NCBI RefSeq assembly: GCF_003318295.1
Contig: NZ_QOCW01000008.1
Location: forward strand, 112,560-176,559
Source: Bacillus taeanensis
GTDB lineage: Bacteria > Bacillota > Bacilli > Bacillales > UBA6769
Length of the DNA stretch: 64,000 nt
Reading direction: 5' to 3'
Positions 18,064 to 29,097 of the stretch are shown piece after piece. Position 1 is the first letter of the stretch. Every line of letters starts with the position of its first letter. The notes beneath the pieces were generated by a model. It was given only the letters and a program-made list of their open reading frames with translations. It made no database searches and was not told the origin of the DNA. A program made the position numbers and the translations under genes.

Positions 18064-19605
18064 ATGTATCGTATTTTAATAGTAGATGACGAAAAAGACG
18101 AAAGAAACGTTATTCGGTTTCTCCTAAATAAATATCATTTTGAGCTTGATATAATAGAAGCAACCAATGGAAAAGAAGCTATGTCTCTTTTAGAGATGCA
18201 GTCTGCAGATATTTTATTCACAGATGTCAAAATGCCTTTTATTGATGGAATGGAACTGGCAGCGAAAGCTAGAGATCTTTATCCCGATATCCAAATTATT
18301 TTTTTCAGTGGTCATGATGATTTTGATTTTGTCAAAAAAGCTCTTTCATTAAGAGCTGTCAATTATATCTTAAAACCAGTAAAACCTGTCGAATTTCAGA
18401 GTACCATTTCCTCCGTCTTACAAAACATAATAAATTGTGAGAAAGAAAAAGAACAAAAAGAAGCAAATACTGCATTCCTTAGAACCCATATTCTATACCG
18501 TCTGATAAACAAGACACCTATAGATATCTTGAGAAATGAATACCCTTCCATAAACTTTTCTTTTTTGAGTGGGTATTCTCGCTTGATTTTAATGCAGTTT
18601 GAAGAACCGTTTTTTGATAGACTACCTCAGGAAGAGGATACTCTTTTCTTTTACGAACAGCTAAAGGAAATTATTCCGAATGATCCCTGCAGCTTTATTA
18701 ACCTGAATCAATTTCAGATCCTGTTGTTATTCAAAACGGCTGGAAGGACATTGGAATCCTATATACAGATAGCAACAAAAATACAAAAACAGGTCTATTC
18801 AGAATACGGAATAAACTGCTATATGTCTGTAAGCAGCGAACTCTCAACTCCAAGTGAGATACCAGAATTATATGATAAATTGGAACAGTATCTAGAGGAC
18901 CGCTTTTTCTATTCTGATACCTATATTTATCCAATAAATACTTCAGAAAGTGAAAGTAAAGAATATCTGGAACAGGATGAACACCTTCTACAAGCTATAC
19001 AAACAGCTATTCAGTATGTAGATACTTTTACCTTCAGATATAACATGAATATTCTATTTCAAAAGTACCATAAGAAGCAGGAGATTTCTCATGTTTATGT
19101 TCGCTTTTTATTTTCAAAGCTGCTGCAGATGCTTTGTGAAAACCTTCCGGGATATAATAAGACATCTATTAATAATAGAATTGAGGCTATCTATTCTTGC
19201 CAACATTTTTCCGAGATTAAAGATATTTTGATCTATATTCAGGATGAAGTCATAAAAAAATTAAAGGAAGAAGAACAATCTCCAAAACATGTTATCCATA
19301 TCGTTCAGCAATATATAAATGAACACTACGGAGAAGACTTAAGCTTAGATTTGCTTGCTGAAAAAGTATACTTGTCTCCAGGCTATTTAAGTGAGCTATT
19401 TAGTCAAGAAACTGGTAGCGGTATCAATAAATATATTAAAAATCTAAGGATGGAAAGAGCGCAAGTTCTGCTTCATGATACAAATATGAAAGTTAATGAT
19501 ATTTGTAAAAATGTAGGCTATCATAACCCTTCATACTTCTGTCGAAGTTTTCGAGAACACTTCGGCTCAAGCCCTGAAAAATACCGTCAAATGCAAAGAA
19601 AATAG
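18064..19605 (+). CDS. YesN-type response regulator (REC + AraC)
   Basis: A 513-residue cytoplasmic response regulator. The N-terminal receiver domain (about 1-120) has the acidic pocket DDE at 8-10 and phospho-acceptor Asp54 (ILFTDVKMP). A long linker follows. The C-terminal AraC-type double helix-turn-helix spans about 415-512 (LSLDLLAEKVYLSPGYLSEL and VNDICKNVGYHNPSYFCRSF). RBS AAGGAGGTGA precedes ATG. It is paired with the YesM-type kinase 16 bp downstream and transcribed divergently from the LplABC-type operon, which it presumably activates when its sugar is present outside. Confidence 0.94.
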   Translation: MYRILIVDDEKDERNVIRFLLNKYHFELDIIEATNGKEAMSLLEMQSADILFTDVKMPFIDGMELAAKARDLYPDIQIIFFSGHDDFDFVKKALSLRAVNYILKPVKPVEFQSTISSVLQNIINCEKEKEQKEANTAFLRTHILYRLINKTPIDILRNEYPSINFSFLSGYSRLILMQFEEPFFDRLPQEEDTLFFYEQLKEIIPNDPCSFINLNQFQILLLFKTAGRTLESYIQIATKIQKQVYSEYGINCYMSVSSELSTPSEIPELYDKLEQYLEDRFFYSDTYIYPINTSESESKEYLEQDEHLLQAIQTAIQYVDTFTFRYNMNILFQKYHKKQEISHVYVRFLFSKLLQMLCENLPGYNKTSINNRIEAIYSCQHFSEIKDILIYIQDEVIKKLKEEEQSPKHVIHIVQQYINEHYGEDLSLDLLAEKVYLSPGYLSELFSQETGSGINKYIKNLRMERAQVLLHDTNMKVNDICKNVGYHNPSYFCRSFREHFGSSPEKYRQMQRK

Positions 19606-19621
19606 AAAGAGAAGGCTTCGT

Positions 19622-21328
19622 ATGCACAAAATGAATTCTTGGTTTAAAAATTTAAAGTTCAGAAATAAGGTTTTATTTATCTGCCTACTGTCAAGTCTCC
19701 TGCCAGTTATCGCATTAGGTAGTTTTTGCTATATCCAGATTCAACATTTATTAATCACTCGTGAAAGTGAAGTTTTAGATGAATCCCTAAATCAAGCAAT
19801 TTCAAGTCTAGATTATAAAGTAAATACTTATTTTAATGTTATCAATCAAATTGTTTGGAATGAAGATGTTAAAAGAGGAATCACTTCTGATTATGAAAAT
19901 TCTTATGAAATGTATTTGTTTTACAGAGATATACTAGACCCTCTATCCATGAATACACACTTTTTATACAATGAAATAAATACAATAACTATATACAGCG
20001 ACAATAAAATGCATTCTCATGCAAGTATCCTTCGTCCTTTAACGGATATTGAACAAAAAAGTTGGTTTGAAAGTATTTTAAGAACGTCAACCCCAAAATT
20101 AGTCGTATCCGATGCTGACAGGAAATTCGAAGTTATCAGTCAAATATTTGACCGAAACCATAGTATTACGAATATTGCTTATATAGACATAAATTATGAA
20201 CATGTTTTTGACCCCATGTCTAGTTTATTTGAAAACAATTATGGCCTTATCATTCTTGATGAAAATAATAATCCTGTTTATTCTTTCCAAAATTTTTTAG
20301 AAAAAAACCGTTCTTATGCGTTATCAACAGATGAATTCCTAGAAAAATTAAACGACGGATCCCTAAAACAAGATTATGTATATAAGAAGGCCTCTTTATC
20401 TTCCTATAATTGGACAGCATATTTATATCGTCCAATGGACGCCATTTATGCTTCTACTTATCAGATAACAGTTACAGTTTTCGTCGTGATTTTTTCATGT
20501 ATATTGATCTTATTTCTATCAATCTATTTTCTTTCTCGAGTGATAGTTCGTCCGTTAGAAAAGTTAGCAAAAAATATGGAGCAGATTGAAAAAGGGGATT
20601 TATCTGTAACTGTAACAAATTCAGCCACAGATGAAATCGGTAACTTAATTCGACAATTTGGCAATATGGTTCATAAACTTAAAGATATGATTAATGAAGT
20701 ATATAAAAGTAAAATTGCTCAGCAAGAATATGAAATGAAAGCATTACAAGCTCAAATCAACCCTCACTTTTTCTATAACAGCCTTTCTCTTATTAACAGC
20801 AAGGCAATTATTGCAGATCAAGAAGATATCAGTCAGATGGCTCAACTTCTTTCTACATTTTACCGTACTACTTTGAATAAAGGGAAAAATACGATTTCTG
20901 TAAGAGATGAATTACAAAACACTACTTCCTATATTCAAATTCAACGTATGATGCATTCAGATTCATTTGATGTTCATTACGAGATTGAGGAGGAAATCTT
21001 GTGTTACTCTATGCTAAATCTTCTTTTACAGCCATTAGTAGAAAATGCAATCAATCATGGGATTGACCACAAAGAAAGTCCTGGAAAAGGTGTATTAACT
21101 ATATCGGGTAAACAAACAGATGATAATCTGATCTTCACGGTTTCTGATAATGGTTGTGGAATAGATCCAGAAACTTTAAAAACAATTCTAACAACTAAAA
21201 CGAAGGGCTATGGGGTACAAAATGTTCACCATCGTGTACAACTCTATTATGATTCTGAATATGGCTTAGCTTATGAAAGTACTTTAATGGAAGGAACAAC
21301 TGTAACCCTCATCATTCCAAAAAGTTAA
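19622..21328 (+). CDS. YesM-type sensor histidine kinase
   Basis: A 568-residue membrane sensor kinase: transmembrane helix at about 16-38, extracytoplasmic dCache-like sensing region to about 280, second helix at about 283-305, HAMP, then the HisKA_7TM/LytS-like His_kinase segment with phospho-acceptor His382 (QINPHFFYNSLSLI), and an HATPase domain with N-box NAINHGIDH and G-box VSDNGCGID. It works with the YesN-type regulator to sense an extracellular carbohydrate, perhaps through the LplA-type protein. The operon ends at the strong hairpin at 21413. Confidence 0.94.
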   Translation: MHKMNSWFKNLKFRNKVLFICLLSSLLPVIALGSFCYIQIQHLLITRESEVLDESLNQAISSLDYKVNTYFNVINQIVWNEDVKRGITSDYENSYEMYLFYRDILDPLSMNTHFLYNEINTITIYSDNKMHSHASILRPLTDIEQKSWFESILRTSTPKLVVSDADRKFEVISQIFDRNHSITNIAYIDINYEHVFDPMSSLFENNYGLIILDENNNPVYSFQNFLEKNRSYALSTDEFLEKLNDGSLKQDYVYKKASLSSYNWTAYLYRPMDAIYASTYQITVTVFVVIFSCILILFLSIYFLSRVIVRPLEKLAKNMEQIEKGDLSVTVTNSATDEIGNLIRQFGNMVHKLKDMINEVYKSKIAQQEYEMKALQAQINPHFFYNSLSLINSKAIIADQEDISQMAQLLSTFYRTTLNKGKNTISVRDELQNTTSYIQIQRMMHSDSFDVHYEIEEEILCYSMLNLLLQPLVENAINHGIDHKESPGKGVLTISGKQTDDNLIFTVSDNGCGIDPETLKTILTTKTKGYGVQNVHHRVQLYYDSEYGLAYESTLMEGTTVTLIIPKS

Positions 21329-21412
21329 TATAACGATGCTAATTTCATATTAATTCCAAATAATACAAATTAAAAAATGAGTAGTTCAACACCTTTCATT
21401 ACAAGCATAGTT

Positions 21413-21452
21413 AAAGGCAAGACTGTCAGCTGCTGCTGACAGTCTTGCCTTT
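21413..21452. terminator. Strong bidirectional terminator
   Basis: An 18-bp perfect stem, AAAGGCAAGACTGTCAGC and its complement, with loop TGCT. It lies between convergent yesM-type and Gfo/Idh/MocA genes. Confidence 0.92.
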
Positions 21453-21514
21453 ATAATCCTAATTTGGCGATAGTTTTTCTTCAAAAATCAAAGCACATAA
21501 TGGATTCATCTTCC

Positions 21515-22519
21515 TCAAATTAATTCGTTAAGATCAACTCTTCGTTCTTCTTTATGAGACAACGCTGCTGCTTGATTGATAAGAGTTAAATTTCTTGCAT
21601 CTTCTTTTGTAATGGTCGGTGTGGTCCCTTCCGTAATTGCACTAATCCACTGCTCCATTGGCATAGGCAGTGGGTCCGGTAATTGTTCTGGAACAATCCA
21701 TTCATTTATATCAAATTTAGAGCTCTTTAAACGAATATGATTTTCTTCAATTAATAATGTCCCTTCTGTTCCATATACCTCTAATTGAAATGGACTTCCA
21801 CTTGATAAAAAACTCGTTTCAATTACTGCAAGCGTACCAGATTCATATTCCACAAGAGCAGCTGCATGATCATCGACATCATGATTTAACATAGATTGCA
21901 AGCGAGCTGTTACTGCTTTTGAAGTTCCTGCTAAACGATTGGCAAGATAAATAGGGTGAGCACCAAGATCAATGAAGGCACCGCCACCGCAATTTTCTCG
22001 ATTAAAGAAACTTTTTGGAAGCCAACCATCTGGATGTTCTTCAGTAGAAACTGCACCATTATGAGCAACACGGCAGCGAACCATTGATAACTTACCGAGC
22101 CAACCTTTATCTACAACTTTTTGAGCATACAAATAATAATCTTCTATTAATCTCGGCAGCGAAATCATTAATTGTACATTTGCTTTCTCAACTGCAGAAA
22201 AAATGTCATCACAATCTTGAACGGTAAATGCCAACACTTTTTCCGTGAAAATATGTTTTTGATAGCTTGCAGCAGCCATAATAATTTCTTTGTGCATTTT
22301 TGTAGGTCCAGAAACAATGACAGCATCAATGGATGGATTTGAGAGTACGGCTGTTAAATCTGCTTCAAACGGGACGCCAAGCTCTTCAGCCCATTTCTTT
22401 CCTCGTTCACTATTTTCATCCCATACTAATTGAATTGAAATCTGTTCATTTTCTTCCGCTTGCTGTGCATAATCTTCAGCATGCACATGCCATCTGCTTA
22501 ATAAAGCCACATTAATCAA
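21515..22519 (-). CDS. Gfo/Idh/MocA-family oxidoreductase with degenerate nucleotide motif
   Basis: A 334-residue member starting from TTG with AAGGTG 8 bases upstream (MINVALLSRWHVHAEDYA). The usual GxGxxG is replaced by LLSRWHVHA and the EKP motif by TEKVLAF, but GGGAFIDLGAHPIYLAN and the rest of the C-terminal domain are conserved. This fits a distinct subgroup that may bind the nucleotide differently. It is monocistronic, and a perfect cre site lies 89 bp upstream of the start. It is adjacent to YesMN and to the alpha-glucan genes. Substrate unknown. Confidence 0.85.
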   Translation of the reverse strand: MINVALLSRWHVHAEDYAQQAEENEQISIQLVWDENSERGKKWAEELGVPFEADLTAVLSNPSIDAVIVSGPTKMHKEIIMAAASYQKHIFTEKVLAFTVQDCDDIFSAVEKANVQLMISLPRLIEDYYLYAQKVVDKGWLGKLSMVRCRVAHNGAVSTEEHPDGWLPKSFFNRENCGGGAFIDLGAHPIYLANRLAGTSKAVTARLQSMLNHDVDDHAAALVEYESGTLAVIETSFLSSGSPFQLEVYGTEGTLLIEENHIRLKSSKFDINEWIVPEQLPDPLPMPMEQWISAITEGTTPTITKEDARNLTLINQAAALSHKEERRVDLNELI

Positions 22520-22607
22520 GAGAAAACACCTTCTTCTATTAATTGATTTTTATTAATCATCTGTTTAGAGATTAACTAAAATTCTTCTTCAATCATTTTG
22601 TTACTAT

Positions 22608-22622
22608 TTGAAATCGATTTCA
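22608..22622 (-). promoter_or_regulatory. cre site upstream of the Gfo/Idh/MocA gene
   Basis: TTGAAATCGATTTCA matches WTGNAANCGNWNNCW at every position and is itself palindromic. It lies 89 bp before the TTG start, where CcpA repression is expected. Confidence 0.75.
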
Positions 22623-22796
22623 TTAACACATTTTTATTTTATTTTGATAAAATTAAACTGTCAATATTTTCACAATACTTTTACTTCTCTTTCAAAAACC
22701 ATTATTTCCGTTTTTAAGTGAAAGGTCGAAATTTTACAACTTTAGTCGCATCTGTCTCTTTATTCTTTTGTATATTAACAGTAGAATTCATAATGA

Positions 22797-22811
22797 GTGC
22801 AAACGCTTGCT
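22797..22811 (+). promoter_or_regulatory. LacI/CcpA-type operator upstream of neopullulanase
   Basis: GTGCAAACGCTTGCT contains the near-palindrome GCAAACGCTTGC and fits the cre consensus except the first base. It lies 35 bp before the TTG start. The closely similar GTGCAATCGTTTGCT precedes the alpha-glucosidase. CcpA or a LacI regulator could bind. Confidence 0.65.
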
Positions 22812-22824
22812 TTATTTTGAATAA

Positions 22825-24600
<1,776 letters not shown>

Positions 24601-24623
24601 TTTTACAGCTGCACAAAAGCTTT

Positions 24624-24659
24624 CAGGGCTAGTTCGTATCTAGATACGAACTAGCCCTG
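24624..24659. terminator. 36-bp palindromic bidirectional terminator
   Basis: A perfect inverted repeat centred on TCTAGA (arms CAGGGCTAGTTCGTATCT and its complement) between the convergent neopullulanase and alpha-glucosidase genes. Confidence 0.85.
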
Positions 24660-24705
24660 TTATCATTATTGACATTCAGTAGTAAAGAAAGCTTTAATAA
24701 ACAGC

Positions 24706-26376
24706 TTACTTCAATTTATAAACCCTTGCTTCATATGGCTTTAATGTAACCTCGTTAATGTTCTCTTCTCGATTTACTTCATAGTTGCTTAAAACTAACT
24801 CTTTTGACTTCTCTTTCAAACTCTTCGGTAAAGTAAATTCAGCCTCATCTGCAAAGAGATTTGTCATCACTAATACAACTTCATTATCTAAATTTCTCGT
24901 ATAAGCATAGATTTTTTCATGGTCTTCTAAAATAAGATCATAATCTCCGTAAATCAATACTTCATTTTCTTTGCGAAGTTGAATAAGTTTCTTATAATAA
25001 TGATAAATAGACTGCTCATCCTTCATTGCTTGTTCAACATTAATTTCTGTATAATTTGGATTTAGTTTTAGCCAAGGCTTCCCTTTAGTAAAACCTGCAT
25101 TTTCTTCATTATTCCACTGCATCGGTGTTCTAGAATTATCACGGCCATTTTTCCAAATAACTTCCATTATTTCTTGGTGTGATTTTCCATCTTCTAGTTC
25201 TGTACGATACAAGTTTTTAATCGCAACATCATTATAATCATCAATCAAATCAAATTTTACATTTGTCATGCCAATTTCTTGTCCTTGATAAATAAATGGT
25301 GTTCCCTGCATTAAGAAATACATTGTTGCAAGACACTTAGCCGATTCATCCCAATATTCTTCACTGTTTGCCCAAGTCGAAACGGAACGAGGCTGATCAT
25401 GATTTTCAAGGAATAAGGCGTTCCATCCCCTGCTATGAAGTCCCTTTTGCCATTTCGTAAGTGTTTGCTTCAAAGTATGGATATCGAGACCGCCTGTTAC
25501 ACTTTTCCCCCATAAATCTAAATGTTCAAATTGGAAAATCATATTAAACTTTCCATTTTCCTCACCTACCCATTCATCTGCTCCATCTACTTTAACGCCA
25601 TTAGCTTCACCGACTGTCATAATATCATAGTTATCAAACGTCTCTTTCTTCAGCTCTTCAAGAAAAACTTGAATGCCATCGCGGTTCATATGTCCGTCTA
25701 ACGAAGGCACATATTTCTTTTTGTCTGGGTTAGGTAAGTCAGGAAATCCAGGAACCTTTTTAATATGGGAAATCGCATCAACACGGAAACCATCAATACC
25801 TTTATCAAGCCACCAATTAACCATTTCATATAGCTCTTTGCGAACCTTTGGATTTTCCCAATTTAAGTCAGGCTGTTTGCGTGAGAATACATGCATGAAG
25901 TATTCCCCTGTATTTTCATCATATTCCCAAGCAGATCCACTGAAGATTGATTCCCAGTTATTCGGTTCTTTACCGTCTTTACCTGGATGCCAAATATAAT
26001 AATCTCTATATGGGTTATCTTTTGAAGCACGTGACTCGATAAACCAAGGATGTTCGTCAGATGTATGATTAATGACAAGATCCATAATTAATTTCATGCC
26101 GCGATTATGAACTTCTTCTAAAAGCTGATCAAAATCAGCCATCGTCCCGAATTCTTCCATAATACCTTTATAATCACTAATATCATAACCGTTATCATCA
26201 TTTGGCGAACTATAAATCGGACAAATCCAAATAACATCTATCCCTAAATCTTGTAAGTAATCAAGCTTTGAAATCACTCCTTGAATATCGCCAATTCCAT
26301 CACCATTTGAATCCATAAAACTACGCGGGTAAATTTGGTATGCTACCGCTTCTTTCCACCATTTTCTTTTCATCAT
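24706..26376 (-). CDS. Alpha-glucosidase, GH13, alpha-1,4 type
   Basis: A 556-residue intracellular exo-alpha-glucosidase. GH13 regions: DLVINHTSDEHPWF (I), DGFRVDAISHIKK (II, nucleophile Asp200), MTVGEANG (III, Glu257) and FLENHDQPRSVS (IV). The residue after the nucleophile is Ala201, which in this family goes with alpha-1,4 activity (maltose, maltodextrin), whereas Val marks oligo-1,6-glucosidases. GGAGGATC precedes ATG; either of two adjacent ATGs could start. It is downstream of the MdxEFG-type operon and convergent with neopullulanase, and a GTGCAATCGTTTGCT operator lies 52 bp upstream. Confidence 0.93.
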   Translation of the reverse strand: MMKRKWWKEAVAYQIYPRSFMDSNGDGIGDIQGVISKLDYLQDLGIDVIWICPIYSSPNDDNGYDISDYKGIMEEFGTMADFDQLLEEVHNRGMKLIMDLVINHTSDEHPWFIESRASKDNPYRDYYIWHPGKDGKEPNNWESIFSGSAWEYDENTGEYFMHVFSRKQPDLNWENPKVRKELYEMVNWWLDKGIDGFRVDAISHIKKVPGFPDLPNPDKKKYVPSLDGHMNRDGIQVFLEELKKETFDNYDIMTVGEANGVKVDGADEWVGEENGKFNMIFQFEHLDLWGKSVTGGLDIHTLKQTLTKWQKGLHSRGWNALFLENHDQPRSVSTWANSEEYWDESAKCLATMYFLMQGTPFIYQGQEIGMTNVKFDLIDDYNDVAIKNLYRTELEDGKSHQEIMEVIWKNGRDNSRTPMQWNNEENAGFTKGKPWLKLNPNYTEINVEQAMKDEQSIYHYYKKLIQLRKENEVLIYGDYDLILEDHEKIYAYTRNLDNEVVLVMTNLFADEAEFTLPKSLKEKSKELVLSNYEVNREENINEVTLKPYEARVYKLK

Positions 26377-26427
26377 GATCCTCCATCTTCTCTATCACCT
26401 ATTAATTATCTATAATTTTTATTTTTT

Positions 26428-26442
26428 GTGCAATCGTTTGCT
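26428..26442 (+). promoter_or_regulatory. LacI/CcpA-type operator upstream of alpha-glucosidase
   Basis: GTGCAATCGTTTGCT, a 14 of 15 match to cre with an extended GCAA-N-CG-N-TTGC palindrome like that at 22797. It lies in the promoter region of the 26376 gene. Confidence 0.65.
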
Positions 26443-26471
26443 TTAGTTTCTTTAAAATTTGAAAGAAACTA

Positions 26472-26576
26472 ACTCAAAAGCATAGGGTCAGACACTCCTC
26501 AACCAATATATAAGTTACTATTTATAAAAATATGTTATATATTGTATAAATTTGAGGGGTTCAGACCCTAATGAGT
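26472..26576 (+). repeat. MITE/REP-like element, copy 1
   Basis: A roughly 105-bp sequence with imperfect inverted ends (ACTCAAAAGCATAGGGTCAG at the left; the complement of TTCAGACCCTAATGAGT at the right) and an AT-rich centre. The same element, inverted, is at 39392-39498. Shared blocks include CTCAAAAGCA, AGGGTCAGAC, CTCCTCA, CAATATAT, GTTACT, TATATATTGTATA and ATTTGAGGGG. It is non-coding and located between a gene start and a gene end. Confidence 0.75.
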
Positions 26577-26736
26577 CAACTTCTTTCGGGTACTGATGGT
26601 TTCTTTTATTTCTATGAAGTTGTTGCCATCAATAATAATAACGAAGAGTATAGAAACATACCAACAGCAAGGACACACAATATAATTGATAATACTTTAA
26701 AACTCTTAAACAAGGAAACCACCTACTTTGCTAATT

Positions 26737-27582
26737 TTATCCTTTCTCAGCTCCGGCAGTCATGCCTTCAACAATATAGCGTTGGAATACAAAGAACAAT
26801 ACCATCAGCGGTATGGAAATAAGAACAGCTCCAGCAGCAAACACGGTGAAATTGTTATTTGCTTGTCCTGATACTAACGTAAACAACCCTTGAGCAAGTG
26901 TCCAGTTACTGCTTGAACGAAGGATAACTTCCGCCATAATGAAATCCATACTTGCACCGATAAAACTATTAAAAGATACAAATGCAATGATAGGCGTCGC
27001 CAGCGGAAGCATGATTTTAAGGAAAATTTTCGCATTTGATGCGCCGTCAATACGGGCCGCTTCTTCTAAACTTCCTGGAATACCATCAAAGAATCCTTTT
27101 ACAATCCATGTGTTAAAAGCAACACTTCCAGCAGATAATACTAAAATATAACCGAGATGAGTATCTAAAAGGTTTAATGCCCCTAATAGAGTATAGATGG
27201 CAGTCATCCCCATAATCGTTGGAAACATCTGTAGAATAATAATCGCCATCAATCCTTGTCTTTTCCCTTTAAAGTTTAGTCTAGAAAAGGCATAGCCAGA
27301 CAAAACGCCAAACACAGTAGAAATCACCATGTTAGAAACTGCAATAATTATTGTATTTTTGTACCAAGTAACATAATCATGCTCTTCAAATAAGGCGCGG
27401 TAATGACCCCAATTCCAATCAGCAATACTTGGAAAAATTTTAGATGAATGAAGCGATTGACCAGGGTTTACTGAACCAATGAATACAAAATAAACAGGAA
27501 ACAAACAAATAAGCACGAGCGCGACTAAAATACTATATACAATAAACTGGTTAACGAATCGTTGTAATTTAGGATTATACAT
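26737..27582 (-). CDS. mdxG: Maltodextrin ABC transporter permease (MalG/MdxG-like)
   Basis: A 281-residue permease with six membrane segments and the coupling motif EEAARIDGASNAKIFLKIML (about 170-190), ending FFVFQRYIVEGMTAGAEKG as in MalG proteins. It forms the channel with the MdxF-type protein whose stop is 3 bp upstream. RBS AAAGGAGAGG precedes ATG. It depends on an ATPase encoded elsewhere (MsmX in Bacillus). It is the last gene of the mdxEFG-type operon. Confidence 0.94.
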   Translation of the reverse strand: MYNPKLQRFVNQFIVYSILVALVLICLFPVYFVFIGSVNPGQSLHSSKIFPSIADWNWGHYRALFEEHDYVTWYKNTIIIAVSNMVISTVFGVLSGYAFSRLNFKGKRQGLMAIIILQMFPTIMGMTAIYTLLGALNLLDTHLGYILVLSAGSVAFNTWIVKGFFDGIPGSLEEAARIDGASNAKIFLKIMLPLATPIIAFVSFNSFIGASMDFIMAEVILRSSSNWTLAQGLFTLVSGQANNNFTVFAAGAVLISIPLMVLFFVFQRYIVEGMTAGAEKG

Positions 27583-27585
27583 GTT

Positions 27586-28923
27586 TTATCTCGCCTCTCC
27601 TTTCATTGATTTTGTATTTCGTAAATTGAAATACGCAAACCCTGCAATAATTAGGAATACCAGTAAGGCAACAGCAGAAGCAATCGCATATTGACCGTTA
27701 TCTAATGTCATTTTGAAAATCCATGATAATAAAATATCCGTATGCCCTGCATAGTTATAATCGGCGTTCACTGGTCCACCTTCTGTCATTAAGTAAATAA
27801 ATGTTAACTGGTTAAAGTTAAACGCAAAAGTGAACACCATTAAAGGAATAGCAGCTACCATAACAATCGGTAAGGTAATATTGCGAAACTGCTGTACAAT
27901 TGTTGCGCCGTCTACTTCAGCAGCTTCATATAGCTCTTTACTAATTGTTGTTAGTATCGCAGTAAATAATGCCATCCAGAATGGAAAACCTAACCAAAGA
28001 TTCGTTAATAATACTGCTGCTTTTGCCCACATCGGATCTGAAAGCCAATCAATTCCCTTCAATCCAACCGACTCCAGCATTTGATTAATCACTCCAAACT
28101 GGCCATTGTACATATTTCTAAAGATCAAAATACTTACAAATCCAGGAACAGCCCAAGGAATAATAAATACATTTCTCCAAAACTTTCTGTATTTAACTAC
28201 TTTTTGTGATAAAACCACAGCAACAAAAAGACCAGCAGCTACAACAAGTAATGTAGAAAGAATAGCCCAAGCGAAAGTCCAAGAGAAAACACCGATAAAT
28301 GTTCCTCTCCATGATTCCATTGTAAATAATCGAGCAAATTGTTCAAAACCAACCCAGTCAACTAAAGACTTTGGCGGTAAATAATTTGGTGAAGAGAAAT
28401 TTGTAAATGCAATGAGAGCAGTAAAAATAAGCGGAAAAACCGTTAAGAACGTCATGCATAAAGCTGTTGGCGTAATTAGAATGTAGGCAAAACCTTTCTC
28501 ACCAACATTTTTAAGTGTTTCCTTAAAGCTCATTGCTTTTTGCCCTTGTTCACGCATTTTCCCGATCAGATAAGCATCGCGAACGCTTAAATAATAAATA
28601 CCGAAAACTGCTATAAGAACAATTAGCATTAAAAGTCCTTCTGCCATTAACAAAATCGAGTGATCACCTTGTTCAACAATTCGTCCTCTTTGTCTTACCT
28701 GTGGTGTGTCACCTAACGTAAATAATCCGTATAACCCGTTAATAATAGGATTTAAAAGGAATATTAACACATAAAGTTCAACAAGTGCCCAAAGAATTCC
28801 CTTTACATATTGTTTATTATAAATTTGTCCGAGTCCCATAAAAAGAAAAGACAACAGTGCAGATGTTTTACTATAATTCTTATTCGGGCCATTTAATGTT
28901 TGAGATTGTACTTCTGATGACAT
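27586..28923 (-). CDS. mdxF: Maltodextrin ABC transporter permease (MalF/MdxF-like)
   Basis: A 445-residue permease, longer than usual CUT1 permeases because of two extra N-terminal membrane segments, starting with the SALLSFLFMGLGQIYNKQYV motif seen in Bacillus MdxF. Coupling motif YEAAEVDGATIVQQFRNITL lies near residue 345. RBS GAAGGAGG precedes ATG. It is separated from the binding-protein gene by 174 bp holding a partial terminator, which probably makes the binding protein more abundant than the channel. Confidence 0.94.
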   Translation of the reverse strand: MSSEVQSQTLNGPNKNYSKTSALLSFLFMGLGQIYNKQYVKGILWALVELYVLIFLLNPIINGLYGLFTLGDTPQVRQRGRIVEQGDHSILLMAEGLLMLIVLIAVFGIYYLSVRDAYLIGKMREQGQKAMSFKETLKNVGEKGFAYILITPTALCMTFLTVFPLIFTALIAFTNFSSPNYLPPKSLVDWVGFEQFARLFTMESWRGTFIGVFSWTFAWAILSTLLVVAAGLFVAVVLSQKVVKYRKFWRNVFIIPWAVPGFVSILIFRNMYNGQFGVINQMLESVGLKGIDWLSDPMWAKAAVLLTNLWLGFPFWMALFTAILTTISKELYEAAEVDGATIVQQFRNITLPIVMVAAIPLMVFTFAFNFNQLTFIYLMTEGGPVNADYNYAGHTDILLSWIFKMTLDNGQYAIASAVALLVFLIIAGFAYFNLRNTKSMKGEAR

Positions 28924-28988
28924 GTAAAACGCCTCCTTCAGCTAAAATAAGCAACCGCAACCTTGTATATACATCGTTACGTATAAAG

Positions 28989-29038
28989 ATTAGTGAGGAT
29001 GGTTAAGGAATTTCTCCTATAGACGATCCTCACTAATT
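28989..29038 (-). terminator. Intercistronic hairpin between mdxE and mdxF
   Basis: Stem ATTAGTGAGGAT/ATCCTCACTAAT around a roughly 24-base loop, with only a weak T-tract on the exit side (CTTTATAC). It is probably a leaky terminator or 3' stabiliser for mdxE mRNA. Confidence 0.65.
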
Positions 29039-29097
29039 TTGAAGCTTTTTCGTTTTTATTTCTTCAAGAGCACATTAAACGCTTCTAATTGTCACGC

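Noticed and set aside
26571..26822. Open frame on the plus strand of 83 codons
   Set aside because: It runs antisense into the mdxG 3' end and starts inside the repeat element, with no ribosome site.
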